Part shown: positions 51,430 through 62,555 of the stretch, piece after piece
Numbering within the stretch: position 1 is the stretch's first letter
Layout: each line of letters opens with the position of its first letter
DNA from: Beroe forskalii
Taxonomy: Eukaryota > Ctenophora > Nuda > Beroida > Beroidae
Length of the DNA stretch: 64,000 bases
NCBI GenBank assembly: GCA_011033025.1
Contig: WFMF01000107.1
Location: 248,001-312,000 of the forward strand
Reading direction: 5' to 3'
Translations under genes and position numbers: made by a program
Notes under the pieces: generated by a model
Seen by the model: the letters and a program-made list of their open reading frames with translations, nothing else
What the model was told of the DNA's origin: nothing
Databases searched by the model: none

Positions 51430-52175
51430 TATGCTGTAGGTTGAGTGTCGTTGCAAGCAACTTTATCTCACGAAGAGCTCCAGAAATACTAACGAATTTG
51501 AAATGCGATAATAGAACTGAAGTAGCACGTGTGGGTTGCCAGGCGCTTTATTTGCACGTGCGTATGTGTGGCGCGCGCTTCTACTGCAGCTTCTAATCTC
51601 CTATCTTGGCCCGAATTCAAGACGAAATGAGAAATTGTTGCGTGTATGTCCTCGTCACACTCTATAATTACGATTTTGGAACGCGCGAAGTCTTAATGCT
51701 AGATTGTTATGCGCTCCCACTTCAGTTAAGTTCAGAAACGCGCCGCGCGCGAAGACCTCCAATTTTGCCACTTGGAGCGCGCGGCGCAATTTCATAAATC
51801 AATGCACACGTATTCACACATTCTGCAGTACATTCATGCATGCTGTCGTATTATGCATGAATTCACTGCTCATGTACATACATATGCATTGAAGGACCGC
51901 TACTCCTCTGGACAGAATTTATTGTTTCGTCCCTGGCCTGTTGAACACCGACCCCTTTATAATCTATCATTCTGAAAATCTCCAGGAATTTTAAGAAGAA
52001 TCTATGCAATTCTTTTGAAAGCAAACATATCAAATAGAGACAATTTATAACAAACTTTAATAAGGTCATAATGTACTAAAATGAGAATACAAATATTATT
52101 AATAATTTCCCACAAAAAGTCATCAGCCCAACATCATCACAAGACATAAACACTAAACAGGGAAACCGCCCAATA
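51430..52175. other. Upstream region of the membrane-protein gene
   Basis: No coding frame is recognised. A GC-rich inverted repeat stands out (ACGCGCCGCGCGCG near 51739 facing GCGCGCGGCGCA near 51777) in AT-rich DNA, similar in style to those near 7.7 and 8.2 kb. Confidence 0.45.
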
Positions 52176-52372
52176 TCATTCAAAGAATCCGTCGTTTTTA
52201 TGATCATGGTATTCATGAAACCTAGTTTTGTGAATTGCCAGGTTTGCCTTCCGAGTGAAGGATTTGTCACAGAAGGGGCACGGGTAAGCCACTTTGGAGT
52301 GCACGGATTTGATGTGTCTGCGAAGGGCTGAGGAGGCAGAGAAATCCTTGAAACAAAGGGGACAGACACGTT
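52176..52372 (-). CDS. Terminal exon J: two C2H2 fingers
   Basis: Acceptor TTTCAG at 52373, phase 1 entry (first two bases complete a split codon), stop at 52176. Finger 1: VCPLCFKDFSASSALRRHIK to H; finger 2: YPCPFCDKSFTRKANLAIHK to H. A short acidic tail DHKNDGFFE ends it. Both fingers have full Cys2His2 sets. It is the leftmost of the array, so last in transcription order. Likely one of several alternative 3' ends of a single gene; target DNA unknown. Confidence 0.75.
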
Positions 52373-52846
52373 CTGAAACATTTGGTAACTTCATCTTCTC
52401 TAAACGGTGCAAACTGCAAACACCATCTTGGTGCAATTAAGGGATCATAAGGTCATTTCGGTGCGACGAAAAATTTTACATTTTCATGACTCATAGTCGT
52501 GGCTGGCAGTTAATTTTTCGACGGACAACATTTTTGGAAATTTTCAGTCTCGTATGACTATGTGCAAATTTTCGGGGCCCTTCCTTTGGTTTTATAGAAG
52601 TCATTGTGAAATGGTAAATACATTGGTTTTCTTCCGGGTTCTTCAACTAAAAAGTATAAGTTTTAAGTACAGCTTAAATAACTTGTAGCTTGCGATAAAC
52701 ATAAATATTCTTAAACCAAATTAAATCGAAACAGATTGTACCCTCAAGAATTTAAATTAAATAAAGACTGATACAAATGGCATTCGATTTCAGACCAATT
52801 TTAGTCCTCGCATCTTTCATATACAAAGCAACTGAAAAACACAAAA

Positions 52847-53167
52847 TCAGTATCCACTTCGATCCCCTTTAACTGAGTCGGAAGCAGGAAAAGTATGTCC
52901 ATCCCCTCGAAGAGTGGTGCCATGCTTAGTCCCCACGTGATCTCTAAGGTGCTCGCGTCTCTGGAACGTTTTGGCGCAGATATCGCATGCGAAGGGGCGG
53001 AGTTTCAAGTGGACGGCCGCCACGTGGCGTCGCAGCTTGCTCTTGTTCTGGAAATCTCGAGCACAATACTCACACCGAGTTTCCTGGGCTGGGTGTTCCG
53101 TCTCAATGTGGGCCTTTCAGAGCAGCTGGAGAGGGGAAACCTCGCTTGAGACAGAGCTGACAGAACC
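52847..53167 (-). CDS. Terminal exon I: three C2H2 fingers, frame break in the first
   Basis: Acceptor ATGCAG, phase 1 entry. Finger 1 starts FCQLCLKRGFPSPAALK, but the next bases are one too many: the expected HIETEH lies in the next frame, so a stop would end the protein at about 53105. After a one-base shift at about 53110-53118 the rest is open: CEYCARDFQNKSKLRRHVAA, then CDICAKTFQRREHLRDHV, stop at 52847. The shift sits in a G/C run, so sequencing error is likely; otherwise this isoform exon is dead. Confidence 0.6.
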
Positions 53168-53966
53168 CTGCATGAGTATAGAGGAATATGGAGGGTGACA
53201 AAACTCTGAGGGTGACTTCAGTGCTATACAAATCAATAGAACAATGCTTCAACACAAAATGGTACAGTAGACTGGGCCCTATGGACTGTCACTGTCAGCA
53301 AAACCCTAATTTGAAACGTTCCAGAGCAGAGCCTAGAGGGCAATAATTTTGGGACTTTCGTATCATAACTTTAAAATTCCTCAAAATCAAACTTGGTCTT
53401 GAAAGCCGCCAGCACACAAGGCTAAGCAGAAGTGCTAAAAATTCGAATGCCATTTGAGTCAGCTGTCATTATTTATTTGCTTAATATTTGGTAATAAATA
53501 TGAATAAAATTCTATAGCAAAATAAATAAACCCATACAATATTCTATTCGTTTTCTAAATGCCTGTTAAAATCTTTTTAAGTTCTTAACACCAAATAATC
53601 ACAGTTATTTCAACCCTCTCAGTCAACCGTCCCGATCAGTTCGGCATGAACAACGACACTTGGTCCAACAGTCCAGAAGTAAAACAGGTCAGCAACACGT
53701 CCAGTTTCTTGAATTTGGTCTCGCTTTCCACTGATCTTTGCTTCAAGGGACTAGCGCAGAAGTCTCTCCCTCAAGAGTGTTGATATTAAGATGAAGTTGA
53801 TGAGGTGATAGAGCAAGTTGGATGGTACCATGCTCAGGGTTCACACTTCACTACGTCTGGTCGAACTCCCGTACAACTTGCTCTGAGGTAAGAAAACTCA
53901 TGTTACTATGACTGGAATTTTACTGGCGACCGCAAACTAATAATAATGACAAAAGTGGAAACTGTG

Positions 53967-54262
53967 TCAATGATAAGATAAGTGATAAGTACACTCTGCA
54001 TTTCCAGATTCTACAAAGATAGAATACACCCCACCTAAGTCAGCTGGGTCGCTGGTGGTAGTCCTGTTCATCCTGTGCAGGACACACGAGAGTCCGTGGC
54101 TCTCCAGGGTGGTTTTCCGGGCAAAGGCCCGACCACAGAGCTCGCATTGGTACCTCTTGACCTTGAAGTGAGACTCCAGGATGTGTCGCTTTAGGTTCCG
54201 TTTCCTCTGACTGGCAACGATGGTGCGGGAAGAGAAGGGGCAGTGGGGACAACTATACTCGC
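53967..54262 (-). CDS. Terminal exon H: two C2H2 fingers
   Basis: Acceptor ACATCAG, phase 1 entry. Finger 1 has an enlarged Cys-His spacing (CPHCPFSSRTIVASQRKRNL then KRHILESH), as in exons E and F. Finger 2 reads CELCGRAFARKTTLESH with an irregular last His. The frame stays open past the fingers to a stop at 53967, unless a further intron shortens it. Confidence 0.65.
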
Positions 54263-54851
54263 CTGATGTGGGGAGGGTGGGGTTGGGCGATCAACTGGGG
54301 TAGGGGTTGAATCTGTGTGAAGGAGAGGGCCCAGATACTTATAATCTTTCAATTTACAAAGATATTTCATGAGGGCATTTAAAAAAGAACTCTGAGGGCA
54401 ATTATCGGAAATGATTATGAACAAAAAGAACAGAAGGCATTAATGGAAGGAAAAACCGAAAGTTTCCGTACATTTTTCGGACTTGAAATTGACCATTAAA
54501 AGAAAGGATTGCTCCTTACACTGAAGCCACCCTGTTTATCATAGAAACAGAAACATCAAATATCAAGAAATAGACTTGAAAACTAACCAGAAACCATATT
54601 GGTTTAAAGCTACCTTAAAGTAAGCACATCTATATAACTCCACATCTAAAACATAAAATAATGCATCCACGGCCAATCGCCACATAAAAAGCCATGTTTA
54701 AGCGGCCGATATTATAACATTTTCAACACTAAAACATAAACACAAATAAATAACAGTCTAAACACAAATACATAAAGCTAATTAACACAAACAGATCTAA
54801 TAGTCCTCTGAACTTCCAAACCAAACCCTCGGATCCTGCTCAAGATAATTA

Positions 54852-55069
54852 TCAGGAGTCAGGGTTCTCCTTCTTTGACTTAAAAAGACACTTCCTGTAG
54901 TGCCTGCTCCTCTGGTTGGAGTAAAGGAAGCCCTCCTTGCACCTCTCACAGAAATACTTGTGGATCTTGAGGTGGACTGCCTGGTAGTGGCTCTTGTAGT
55001 GGTGGATCCGGCAGGAGCCCCAGAACAACCGTCCACACGCGTTACAGATCACGGGGTTGGGCGGGTAAT
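54852..55069 (-). CDS. Terminal exon G: two C2H2-type fingers
   Basis: Acceptor CTTTCAG, phase 1 entry, stop at 54852. Finger 1: CNACGRLFWGSCRIHHYKSH to H. Finger 2: CERCKEGFLYSNQRSRHYRK to C, so the last ligand is Cys (C2HC). The tail is Lys/Ser-rich. Confidence 0.7.
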
Positions 55070-55273
55070 CTGAAAGGAGGGAGTTCATTGGGTGGTCCTA
55101 GGTCACGTGATGGGTTTAGAAGGGTTGAAAATCCAACAGAATACCCAAGTTTTCATGATCAAAAACCTTTAATGATTCATCGATGAAAATAAATCACAAA
55201 ATCATTTCAAACTGAAAAACTCAAACCAAAAACAAAGCTATAAACCTACTACTTAAACATAAAACAAATCTGA

Positions 55274-55611
55274 TTACACTTTATTATCAGGAAATGTCCA
55301 GGTAGTATGATCGGGATGAAACCTCGCCACATGTTTCGTCAGCTTCTCCTTCCTCACCAAACACTTGCCACAGTATTGACACTGGTACGGTTTACACCTG
55401 AAGTGTACTTCCTCCACATGACGGGTTGTTTTACCCAGCTGAGAGAAGAGTTTACCGCATATCCCGCACCGCATGTCTGACGTCACGTGATGGAGCAGGA
55501 TGTGACGACGGAGAGAGCGTTTGGTGGTGAGAGGGGAGGAGGCAGGAGGGGGCAGAGAGACGCAGTAGGGGCAGGGGGTGGAGGGGATGTAGGGATTCCG
55601 GAGGTAGCTAC
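55274..55611 (-). CDS. Terminal exon F: three C2H2 fingers
   Basis: Acceptor CACCTCAG, phase 1 entry, stop at 55274. Finger 1 has a Pro-rich long loop (CPYCVSLPPPASSPLTTKRS then LRRHILLHH). Finger 2: MRCGICGKLFSQLGKTTRHV. Finger 3: YQCQYCGKCLVRKEKLTKHV. The stop codon overlaps an AATAAA (…GATAATAAAGTGTAA), a compact polyadenylation signal. The acceptor and first half-finger are tandemly duplicated upstream (55612-55865). Confidence 0.75.
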
Positions 55612-55865
55612 CTGAGGTGGGTTTGGTGGTGAGAGGGGAGGAGGGGGCAGAGAGGGGCAGTAGGGACAGGGAGTGGACGGGATGTAGGGATTCCGGAGGT
55701 AGCTACCTGAGGTGGGGTTTGGTGGTGAGAGGGGAGGAGGCGGGAGGGGGCAGGGAGGCGCAGTAGGGACAGGGGGTGGAGGGGATGTAGGGATTCCGGA
55801 GGTAGCTACCTGAGGTGGGGTTTGGTGGTGAGAGGGGCGGAGGCGGGAGGGGGCAGAGAGACGCC
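55500..55865. repeat. 95-103 bp tandem repeat of the exon F acceptor and half-finger
   Basis: About 3.5 copies. Each begins with acceptor CACCTCAG then GTAGCTACCTCCGGAATCC and encodes the CPYC half of a finger. Unit lengths (95 and 103 bp) are not multiples of three, so upstream acceptors would shift the frame. Confidence 0.9.
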
Positions 55866-56301
55866 TATTCCAGATGCAAGACGAGACTGCAAAAATTAGT
55901 ATGTAGGAGGGGAAGCCAAAATGGTAAATTTACAGTTCAATTTGTGCTAAGTTTGCTTTGGTTGGGCTCAGAATTGGTCAAACGAAGAATTATTGGTTTT
56001 ACTAATAAATATTCATTATTCATACACTAAACCAGAAAAAATAAACCAAAAAGTGCTCCCGTCCGTAAGTGGACTTAAAAGCAACTTAAGAAACAAATTC
56101 GTCATCATAAAGAGTCGGGAAAATGTCTGATTCAATGAATAACCAATATCCAGAGTCAATTTAGGTAACAACATGAACAATGTTTCAAATATCTTAAGTC
56201 AGGGAGAGGTTTGGCGGTCATCAATCTTCAATTATTCATCATTGGTATTGTTTGGCATTTTACATGGCATGCTTGGCATCCTACATGGCATGCTTGGCAT
56301 C

Positions 56302-56495
56302 CTACATGGCATGCTTGGCGGTGTGTCGGGCCCAGCTCTCCTTTCTCTTCAGCATCTTGCCGCACACCGAGCACTCGAACTGCTGACTCGCCAAGTGTAC
56401 CTCGTTAATGTGTCGCTGTAGATTCCGCTTAGCATCGCACAGCCGGGTTTTAAGCATTCCCGGCCGATAGGGGCAGTAGGGGCATCCGATGCGAG
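56302..56495 (-). CDS. Terminal exon E: two C2H2 fingers
   Basis: Acceptor CGTTTCAG, phase 1 entry, stop at 56302. Finger 1 has a long loop: CPYCPYRPGMLKTRLCDAKR then NLQRHINEVH. Finger 2: FECSVCGKMLKRKESWARHT to H. The stop lies in the first of three 20-bp repeats (CATGGCATGCTTGGCATCCT), so the last codons and the 3' UTR are repeat-derived. Confidence 0.75.
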
Positions 56496-57255
56496 CTGAA
56501 ACGAAAAGGAGGACTGCTGAGCAAAGGGGTGATTCATGGTAGCATGGGCAGTTAGGGGTTAATCTAAGGAGTGAAAGTGGTGCCTAGTGGTAATGTTGAT
56601 TTCCATGGGACAATTCCACAAAAGGCCTTCTTATGAAATCAATACGGGAGAGCTTTTAAAAATGTAAATACAAGATTTTAGAAATAACTTTAATCATAAT
56701 GATGCAAATACATTCAACTGAAAACTGTCCCAATACAGACTGAGCCCCAAAATATTGGCCATATTACTGTTACATTCAGAATATACCCATGGTTTCACGA
56801 TGCCATTATATAAAAACTCAAAACTTATTTAAATCTTAATAAAAAAAGAACTGATATTGATAATAATAATCAAAGCTTAAATTAGGGCTGAAATTCAAAG
56901 CCTCATAATAACTCCTATATAATAATGTATCAACTTGTTCCGCAATGATGAGCCTAGTCTACTAAATTTCAATCCATCAAATTAAAAACCCCACGTAGAA
57001 AGATTTCCAGGAGTAAAGAGTTAATCAAGCATCCGGTGATACGATCAAAGGCATGCTCCTATTAGAGGATATGTACAATCGCGATTACTACAATGATTGG
57101 TGGAAAGTTCCCATTCTCAAAAAATCCGGATCACGCCTGCCTAAGTTAGCAAGTAGGAACACTTTCTCTCACACCATCCATCCCAACCCTCTGAATCCCT
57201 TCCCGTCCTCTAATTTCCATCTATATCTCCTACCAGTCCCTCTGCCTCACGTCCT

Positions 57256-57494
57256 CTACTGTCCGTCTCCTACCAGTCCCTCTGTCTCCCCTTCTACCTC
57301 CCTGGTCACCAGCTCACTCTCCGGGTGTATCATCCGTACGTGTTTAGCCCTGATATCGCTCCGAGAGAAGGTCTTAGAGCAGGACGGACACACGTACTTC
57401 CGTTCCCTCAAGTGGACGGTTCGGATGTGCCGCTTTAGATCCCCCAGCCGTTTGATGAATCGCTTGCAGACCGGGCATTGCTGTCCTTCGGACT
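57256..57494 (-). CDS. Terminal exon D: two C2H2 fingers
   Basis: Acceptor AGTTTCAG, phase 1 entry, stop at 57256. Finger 1: QCPVCKRFIKRLGDLKRHIR to H; finger 2: YVCPSCSKTFSRSDIRAKHV to H. An acidic tail (ELVTREVEGETEGLVGDGQ) follows. Both metal sites are complete. Confidence 0.78.
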
Positions 57495-57998
57495 CTGAAA
57501 CTGTGGGAGCGCATGATGGGTAACAGGAGAGTGGACAGCAGGGCGGAGTAATTTCTATCAAATGCCCTCAATTTATATTTTATAACAATTCGTCGAGACA
57601 TGGAACATTGAATATGGCATCCTTAGCTAACGACGTATAAAATTCATAACATCATAATTTGTTGTTCTATTCGTATTGCAATTCGTCGAAAATTTCATGA
57701 AATTAATACTGCAGTTCAGACGGTTTCAGAAGATTAAGTTAGGGAAACATATATTAATCGAAAATTGTAAATTACGGAACTGATAATCCAACGAAAACTA
57801 ATATTCTTCAACTTATCTTCAACTTTAAAAAGCAACTCAAAAATTATCAAACTTCAGGAATCAGAATGGCAATTAACGAAATATTAGATAATAAAAAAAT
57901 TTTAAAAAAATACAATCCCGAAGTATGCGCTGATCGACCACATGCCACGGTCAAATGACATATTCAATCTAAAACCCAGTAGTCCAATATATCCCCCC

Positions 57999-58189
57999 TC
58001 AATGGATCTTCCAATGAGGTCCATGAACCGTCCGATGATGTCTCAGGAGATTTCCATGTCGATTGAACTTCTTGGAGCACGTCTTACACTCGTATATCCG
58101 GCCCTGATGGTGGATCTCCAGGGTGTGGGTCTTGAGGACATAGACACTCACGAAGCTCTTCCCACAGATCCCACACCTCCAAGTCCCTT
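57999..58189 (-). CDS. Terminal exon C: two C2H2 fingers
   Basis: Acceptor CACTCAG, phase 1 entry, stop at 57999. Finger 1: WRCGICGKSFVSVYVLKTHT to H; finger 2: YECKTCSKKFNRHGNLLRHH to H, ending GPHWKIH. There is no start codon within the exon, so it cannot stand alone as a gene. Confidence 0.78.
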
Positions 58190-58854
58190 CTGAGTGTGGG
58201 TCAAGGGATTACCTTAAATCATGTCAGACTTTATGGGTCACAGGGATATATTTGGAACGCTCAAGAAATTTTAAATATTACCCATATAAGCACAATGCTG
58301 TCTAAAAATGAGGGGTATTATCAGATGTATGAGGGACCAATTTCTACAGGAAATCGACGAAAACAAATAAAAATCGATGGATAATGATCGAATAGATAAT
58401 ATATGGTGTCTATATGTTTCTACAATACGCTGTTTGAAAATAATAATACTGCTCAGACTCGAAGTTCAAAAAATGTGAACTATTCAAAATAACAAAAGAT
58501 TTTATTAAATTGTTCATGTTCGGAACCATGGTAATCATAATAATATGGTCATAATAATATGGTTTCAAAGTAATAACTTATAAAAATGATTATTCAAAAT
58601 TTATTCAATATAACATATTAAACAATAAATCATATTAGAGCTATCAAGACATAGAATTTTATTTCACCATATAGTAGATCAAAACAAAAGAGATAAGAAT
58701 TGATAACTAATCACAATGTTCTTTATCTCAGAGGTTTCCAGAAGATAAAATTTCAGAATATAAATTATAGCTCACGACATTAACTTTTTTGATTTTATAA
58801 AAAGTAAAAAATATAGAAATAAAGTTTTCACGCTAAATCATGTCTTCAAATTTA

Positions 58855-59219
58855 TCATCGTATGTCCTTCGATGCCAAACAATTTCTCATGAATGCTTGA
58901 TTTGATAATGTTGACAATACTTCATTTGACACAACGGACCCGTGGAACCTTCGTTTGCCCGTTTTAACCAAGTTAGTTTCGTACCTCTTGTTAGCAAAAT
59001 ATTTCCTCAGCCGCTTCTTATCGCAGCCAATCTTCAGGGACAGCCATTGCAACTGTTCCTCATTGGGTTTCCCGTTACACTTCTCCCACATTAGATTTAG
59101 CTGAGCGAGCTGATCCTTGTCAAATTGCCGCCGTTTTGTGGCCTTCTTTCCGATTCCAAACGTGTCTCTGATCCCTTCTATCTCTCGACTGGAAAGCCCA
59201 AGACGTGCATTGCTCGTGT
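58855..59219 (-). CDS. Terminal exon B: homeodomain-like DNA-binding module
   Basis: Acceptor CTTCCAG, phase 1 entry, stop at 58855; about 120 residues. No zinc finger is present. A basic 60-residue three-helix segment starts KKATKRRQFDKDQLAQLNLM, continues with helix 2 (NEEQLQWLSLKIGC) and has a recognition-helix-like end DKKRLRKYFANKRYETN. Against the homeodomain signature WFxNxR it reads YFANKR: Trp48 to Tyr, Phe49 kept, Ala at 50, Asn51 kept, Lys52, Arg53 kept. It is therefore a divergent homeodomain. It sits between zinc-finger exons A and C and shares their entry phase. Confidence 0.65.
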
Positions 59220-59625
59220 CTGGAAGATAGGACAGTTCACTTGTGACTTATTTGAGTTCTACGCTACCTCTTAAAATTTGGAATCAATATTTGGGCCAAA
59301 ATCCTGAAAAGTCGGTCAAACAAAAATCAGAAGCCTTTTGAACGGGGGTGACTAGTAGTTTTTCACGAAATTATGGATGAAATTACCAAATTATGAACAG
59401 TGCTCCCAATCAAAAGAATGATAATCGCAATAAATAGATACGTTTAATGCTTGGTAAATAAAGAGCATATTGCATACAAAATTGTATGAAACTAGTATTC
59501 ATTACCTCTTAAATTACCACCAACTTTAAACCACAATCAGTAATACCGTTAAAAACTCGTATATTTTGAAATATTCGATATCAAAAATACCTAAACCGTC
59601 TTCATCAAGTAAATACAAAACAAAT

Positions 59626-59861
59626 CTATGAAAATTTAGAACCCTTGAACATTATATACTGGGCTTGGCCTTCCCGAAAATGATACGAAAGATGCCTCTC
59701 AAGCAAGTGCTCATTCGCAAAAGTAGCCCGGCAATATTGACAGTGATGTTCGACATTTTCGTAGGGATGAAGAGCCTTCATGTGTCTTTTGAGGTTGTTT
59801 CCTGCATTCCGGTTCCCTTTGAATACTCGGTGACATATGTGACACTGCAAATCTTGTGACT
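59626..59861 (-). CDS. Terminal exon A: two C2H2 fingers
   Basis: Acceptor CTTCTTCAG, phase 1 entry, stop at 59626. Finger 1: LQCHICHRVFKGNRNAGNNL then KRHMKALH; finger 2: HHCQYCRATFANEHLLERHL to H. Tail QAQYIMFKGSKFS. It is the first of the array in transcription order; shared upstream exons should lie to the right. Confidence 0.75.
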
Positions 59862-60612
59862 CTGAAGAAGGGAAATTCGATATGTACACGGTTTGAAATG
59901 GAAGTGATATATCCACATACCTTCAGCAAATAATGCCAATATTCGATATTTGCGATAGATTATAGTATGTACCGAATAAATGCAGGGCTTTGTAATTCAG
60001 ACATGCAGCTTTAAATGACAAAATACACAAAATTTAGCAAAACTAGGTACCATGGACTGGTCCCAAGTGTGACAGTTGATAGTATGTTTCATTAATTAAA
60101 TAGCGAATAGTGATTGATAATATGATTGTGAACGCCACAGGCTTCTTTAGTTTATCATCCTTCTTCAATTAATGAACAACTCGTGAATTCCTCGTTTATT
60201 CATATTTTCAACTCGGCCATCATTTCAATTTGGCCAAGCCGGAATGTAGCTGAAATTTAAACAATAGCCAGTACACTGTGCGCGCGGTCGAGTCGTCGCG
60301 CGCGCAATCACAATGCTGTTTGGACGTGCTTTTCATAAGAACACCTGAAAATTATGCTAGTACTTTTAGCAGATGTTGCAAATATGTCCCACAGATCGAT
60401 ATTTGAAATGAATGGTAGATCCGCAGATCTGAATGTTAAGCAGCTTTCCAACATTTTCAGAGAGCCTTTTTTCAACCCAAGAGGTTTCAAAATAACCAGA
60501 AAACATTGAATTAGGGCAAATATTCCTATGCCATATGAATCTTGGAGGCAGGCAGACAAAACGGTTATAGCACCCCTGAAAGCCCTGATTATGAATGAAA
60601 CTTTCCAGCTTG
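59862..60612. other. Intronic or intergenic DNA right of exon A
   Basis: No coding exon is recognised. A GC-rich inverted repeat (TGCGCGCGGTCGAG facing GTCGTCGCGCGCGCA) lies at about 60279-60306. If exons A-J belong to one gene, this is part of its large intron. Confidence 0.45.
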
Positions 60613-62551
60613 TGTAAACAATTAAGTTTAGCTCTAGAGTTGGCTCTGTTAATTGGGATGGAGGAATCAAACACAGGTTAATTAGCGAATCAATAACTCC
60701 AAGAGCGATGCTACACCAATTCCAAAGACCACCAAAAAGACACGTCAACTATCCTCACACACTCACTTCTCACTCTGCTAGTCAAAACATAGCCTTTATT
60801 CACAACACACCTCTCACGTTTCCCTGCACCTAAATGCACAATAATGTCTACAGTTCTAAACAAAAATGAATCAATTAGTCCCCTTTCTATAATTTTCAAA
60901 AGAAACCACAAGACTAATAATGAATATTGCACAACCTCGCATGTCCCACACTCATGTCTCACAAAATACGCATCGAATTTAAGATCAGAATCAAAATTAT
61001 AACTTTTCCATTAGGGAACACCACATAATCATGATTCATGATAATAGTGTTTTACTTTAAAATGATTGGTTGATTCAGCCTTCCAGCTCATTTCACGTTA
61101 AAGTCCATTCTATATATTTTAAAGTCCAGTCTCTACCAAGCCCCCTAGTCCCCTGAAGCCAGCCTGTGATCCCGAATATCAATCCTCCACTTGATCCATA
61201 GCAGCCTGCCATCAAAGCCCCATCTTCTGTTGAATCACTCATGTTCATTGTTCATATTCATAAGTATCTACATCATCTCACCATTGATCCATCCATTGAT
61301 CCAAATCTGTTGAATTACCATTGGGGTTGTCATCAGAATAAAGTTGATCACGTCAATGATATCCGTTACCATAACCGTCTTACTCTTAACATCTGTACCA
61401 TACTTTGCTGAGTCACTTCCTCTTCAAATACAACACGAACCCGGAGGAGTTTGATATTGGCCAGATATCTAACTTAATCCTCACTTCGGGCCCGATTAAG
61501 ATCCGTGTTGTTTCCATATTTTACTGACATACCGGTCAGTATCATTTTAAACATTTAAACTTTCCATTTCAGCAAATCCTTTTCTTCTGTAATCCAGTTT
61601 CAACCTTGATAATACTTCATTTACTGCATAGCTGAATAATAAACATGTGTTCCTTCACATGTTTCTGTCCATTTCATAATATAGTCAACATTTTGCCTCA
61701 AATGTTAACTCACTGGGTAACGGATTCATATCTCGCCTAACAAATTCTTATGAAATGTTAAGTCCTTTAGAAACACCTTCATTCAGGCAAATCAACCCCC
61801 TCTGAAACTCTACATACCCACACATTCTCTCAGATGACCACTCCTTTCTGCTGCTAGAGATAATTACTGGCATTATAAATTCTCCTATTCCTTCATCCCC
61901 TAATAGAAGTTCTCGAACCATAATGAAATCCTAGCTGATCCAACCAAGACGGCCACAAGTCCGTAATGTCCATATACACCAACACTCTCGGGTGATGGTT
62001 AAATTAGTAAATGTCCTATCCCCTTTGTACGGAAGATTGTGACTGTAGCTGTTCGTAGTCAGGTTGTGCAATCAGGTAGCCTTGATCACCACTTGTTGTT
62101 GCACATCATTTTCTCCACGGCCCCGGGGTTGTCTCTTTTCCGGTCACTCCAAAAGATCATCGCATGCTCCTTGCAGACTAGCAGGATGTAGACTGTAACG
62201 TAAGACCGTTGAGATTCGCTCCTCTGTGTTTTCACTGTCGTACGATCCTCCAAGTCCCAACCCTCGTTACACCCCGCGTAGGCCCGAGAGTTGCGCCATT
62301 TGTAAACAATTAAGTTTAGCTCGAGAGTTGGCTCTGTTGATTGGTATGGAGGAATCAAACACAGGTTAACTAGCGAATCAATAACTCCAAGAGCGATGTT
62401 ACACCAATTCCAAAAGACCACACCAAAAAACACGTCAACTATCCCTCACACACACACTCACTTCTCACTCTGCTAGTCAAAACATAGCCCTTTAAAACTC
62501 ACAACACACCTCTCACGTTTCCCTGCACCTAAACGCACAATAATGTCTACA
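60613..62551 (-). mobile_element. Non-coding LTR element (TRIM/LARD-like)
   Basis: Direct repeats of about 240-251 bp (60613-60852 and 62301-62551) begin TGTAAACAATTAAG and end AATGTCTACA on the plus strand, with the 4-bp duplication CTTG on each side (60609-60612, 62552-62555). Next to the right repeat, the minus strand reads TGGCGCAACTCTCGGG, which looks like a tRNA primer-binding site, so the element is oriented on the minus strand. The internal 1.4 kb has no gag or pol frame. Confidence 0.8.
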
Positions 62552-62555
62552 CTTG

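Noticed and set aside
52895..53149. Plus-strand frame of 84 residues
   Set aside because: It is the antisense of zinc-finger exon I, whose Cys/His spacing on the minus strand is clear.
54797..55036. Minus-strand Ser/Thr/Arg-rich frame
   Set aside because: Out-of-frame shadow of exon G, where the finger cysteines and histidines are in the other frame.
57942..58193. Plus-strand frame of 83 residues
   Set aside because: Antisense of zinc-finger exon C.
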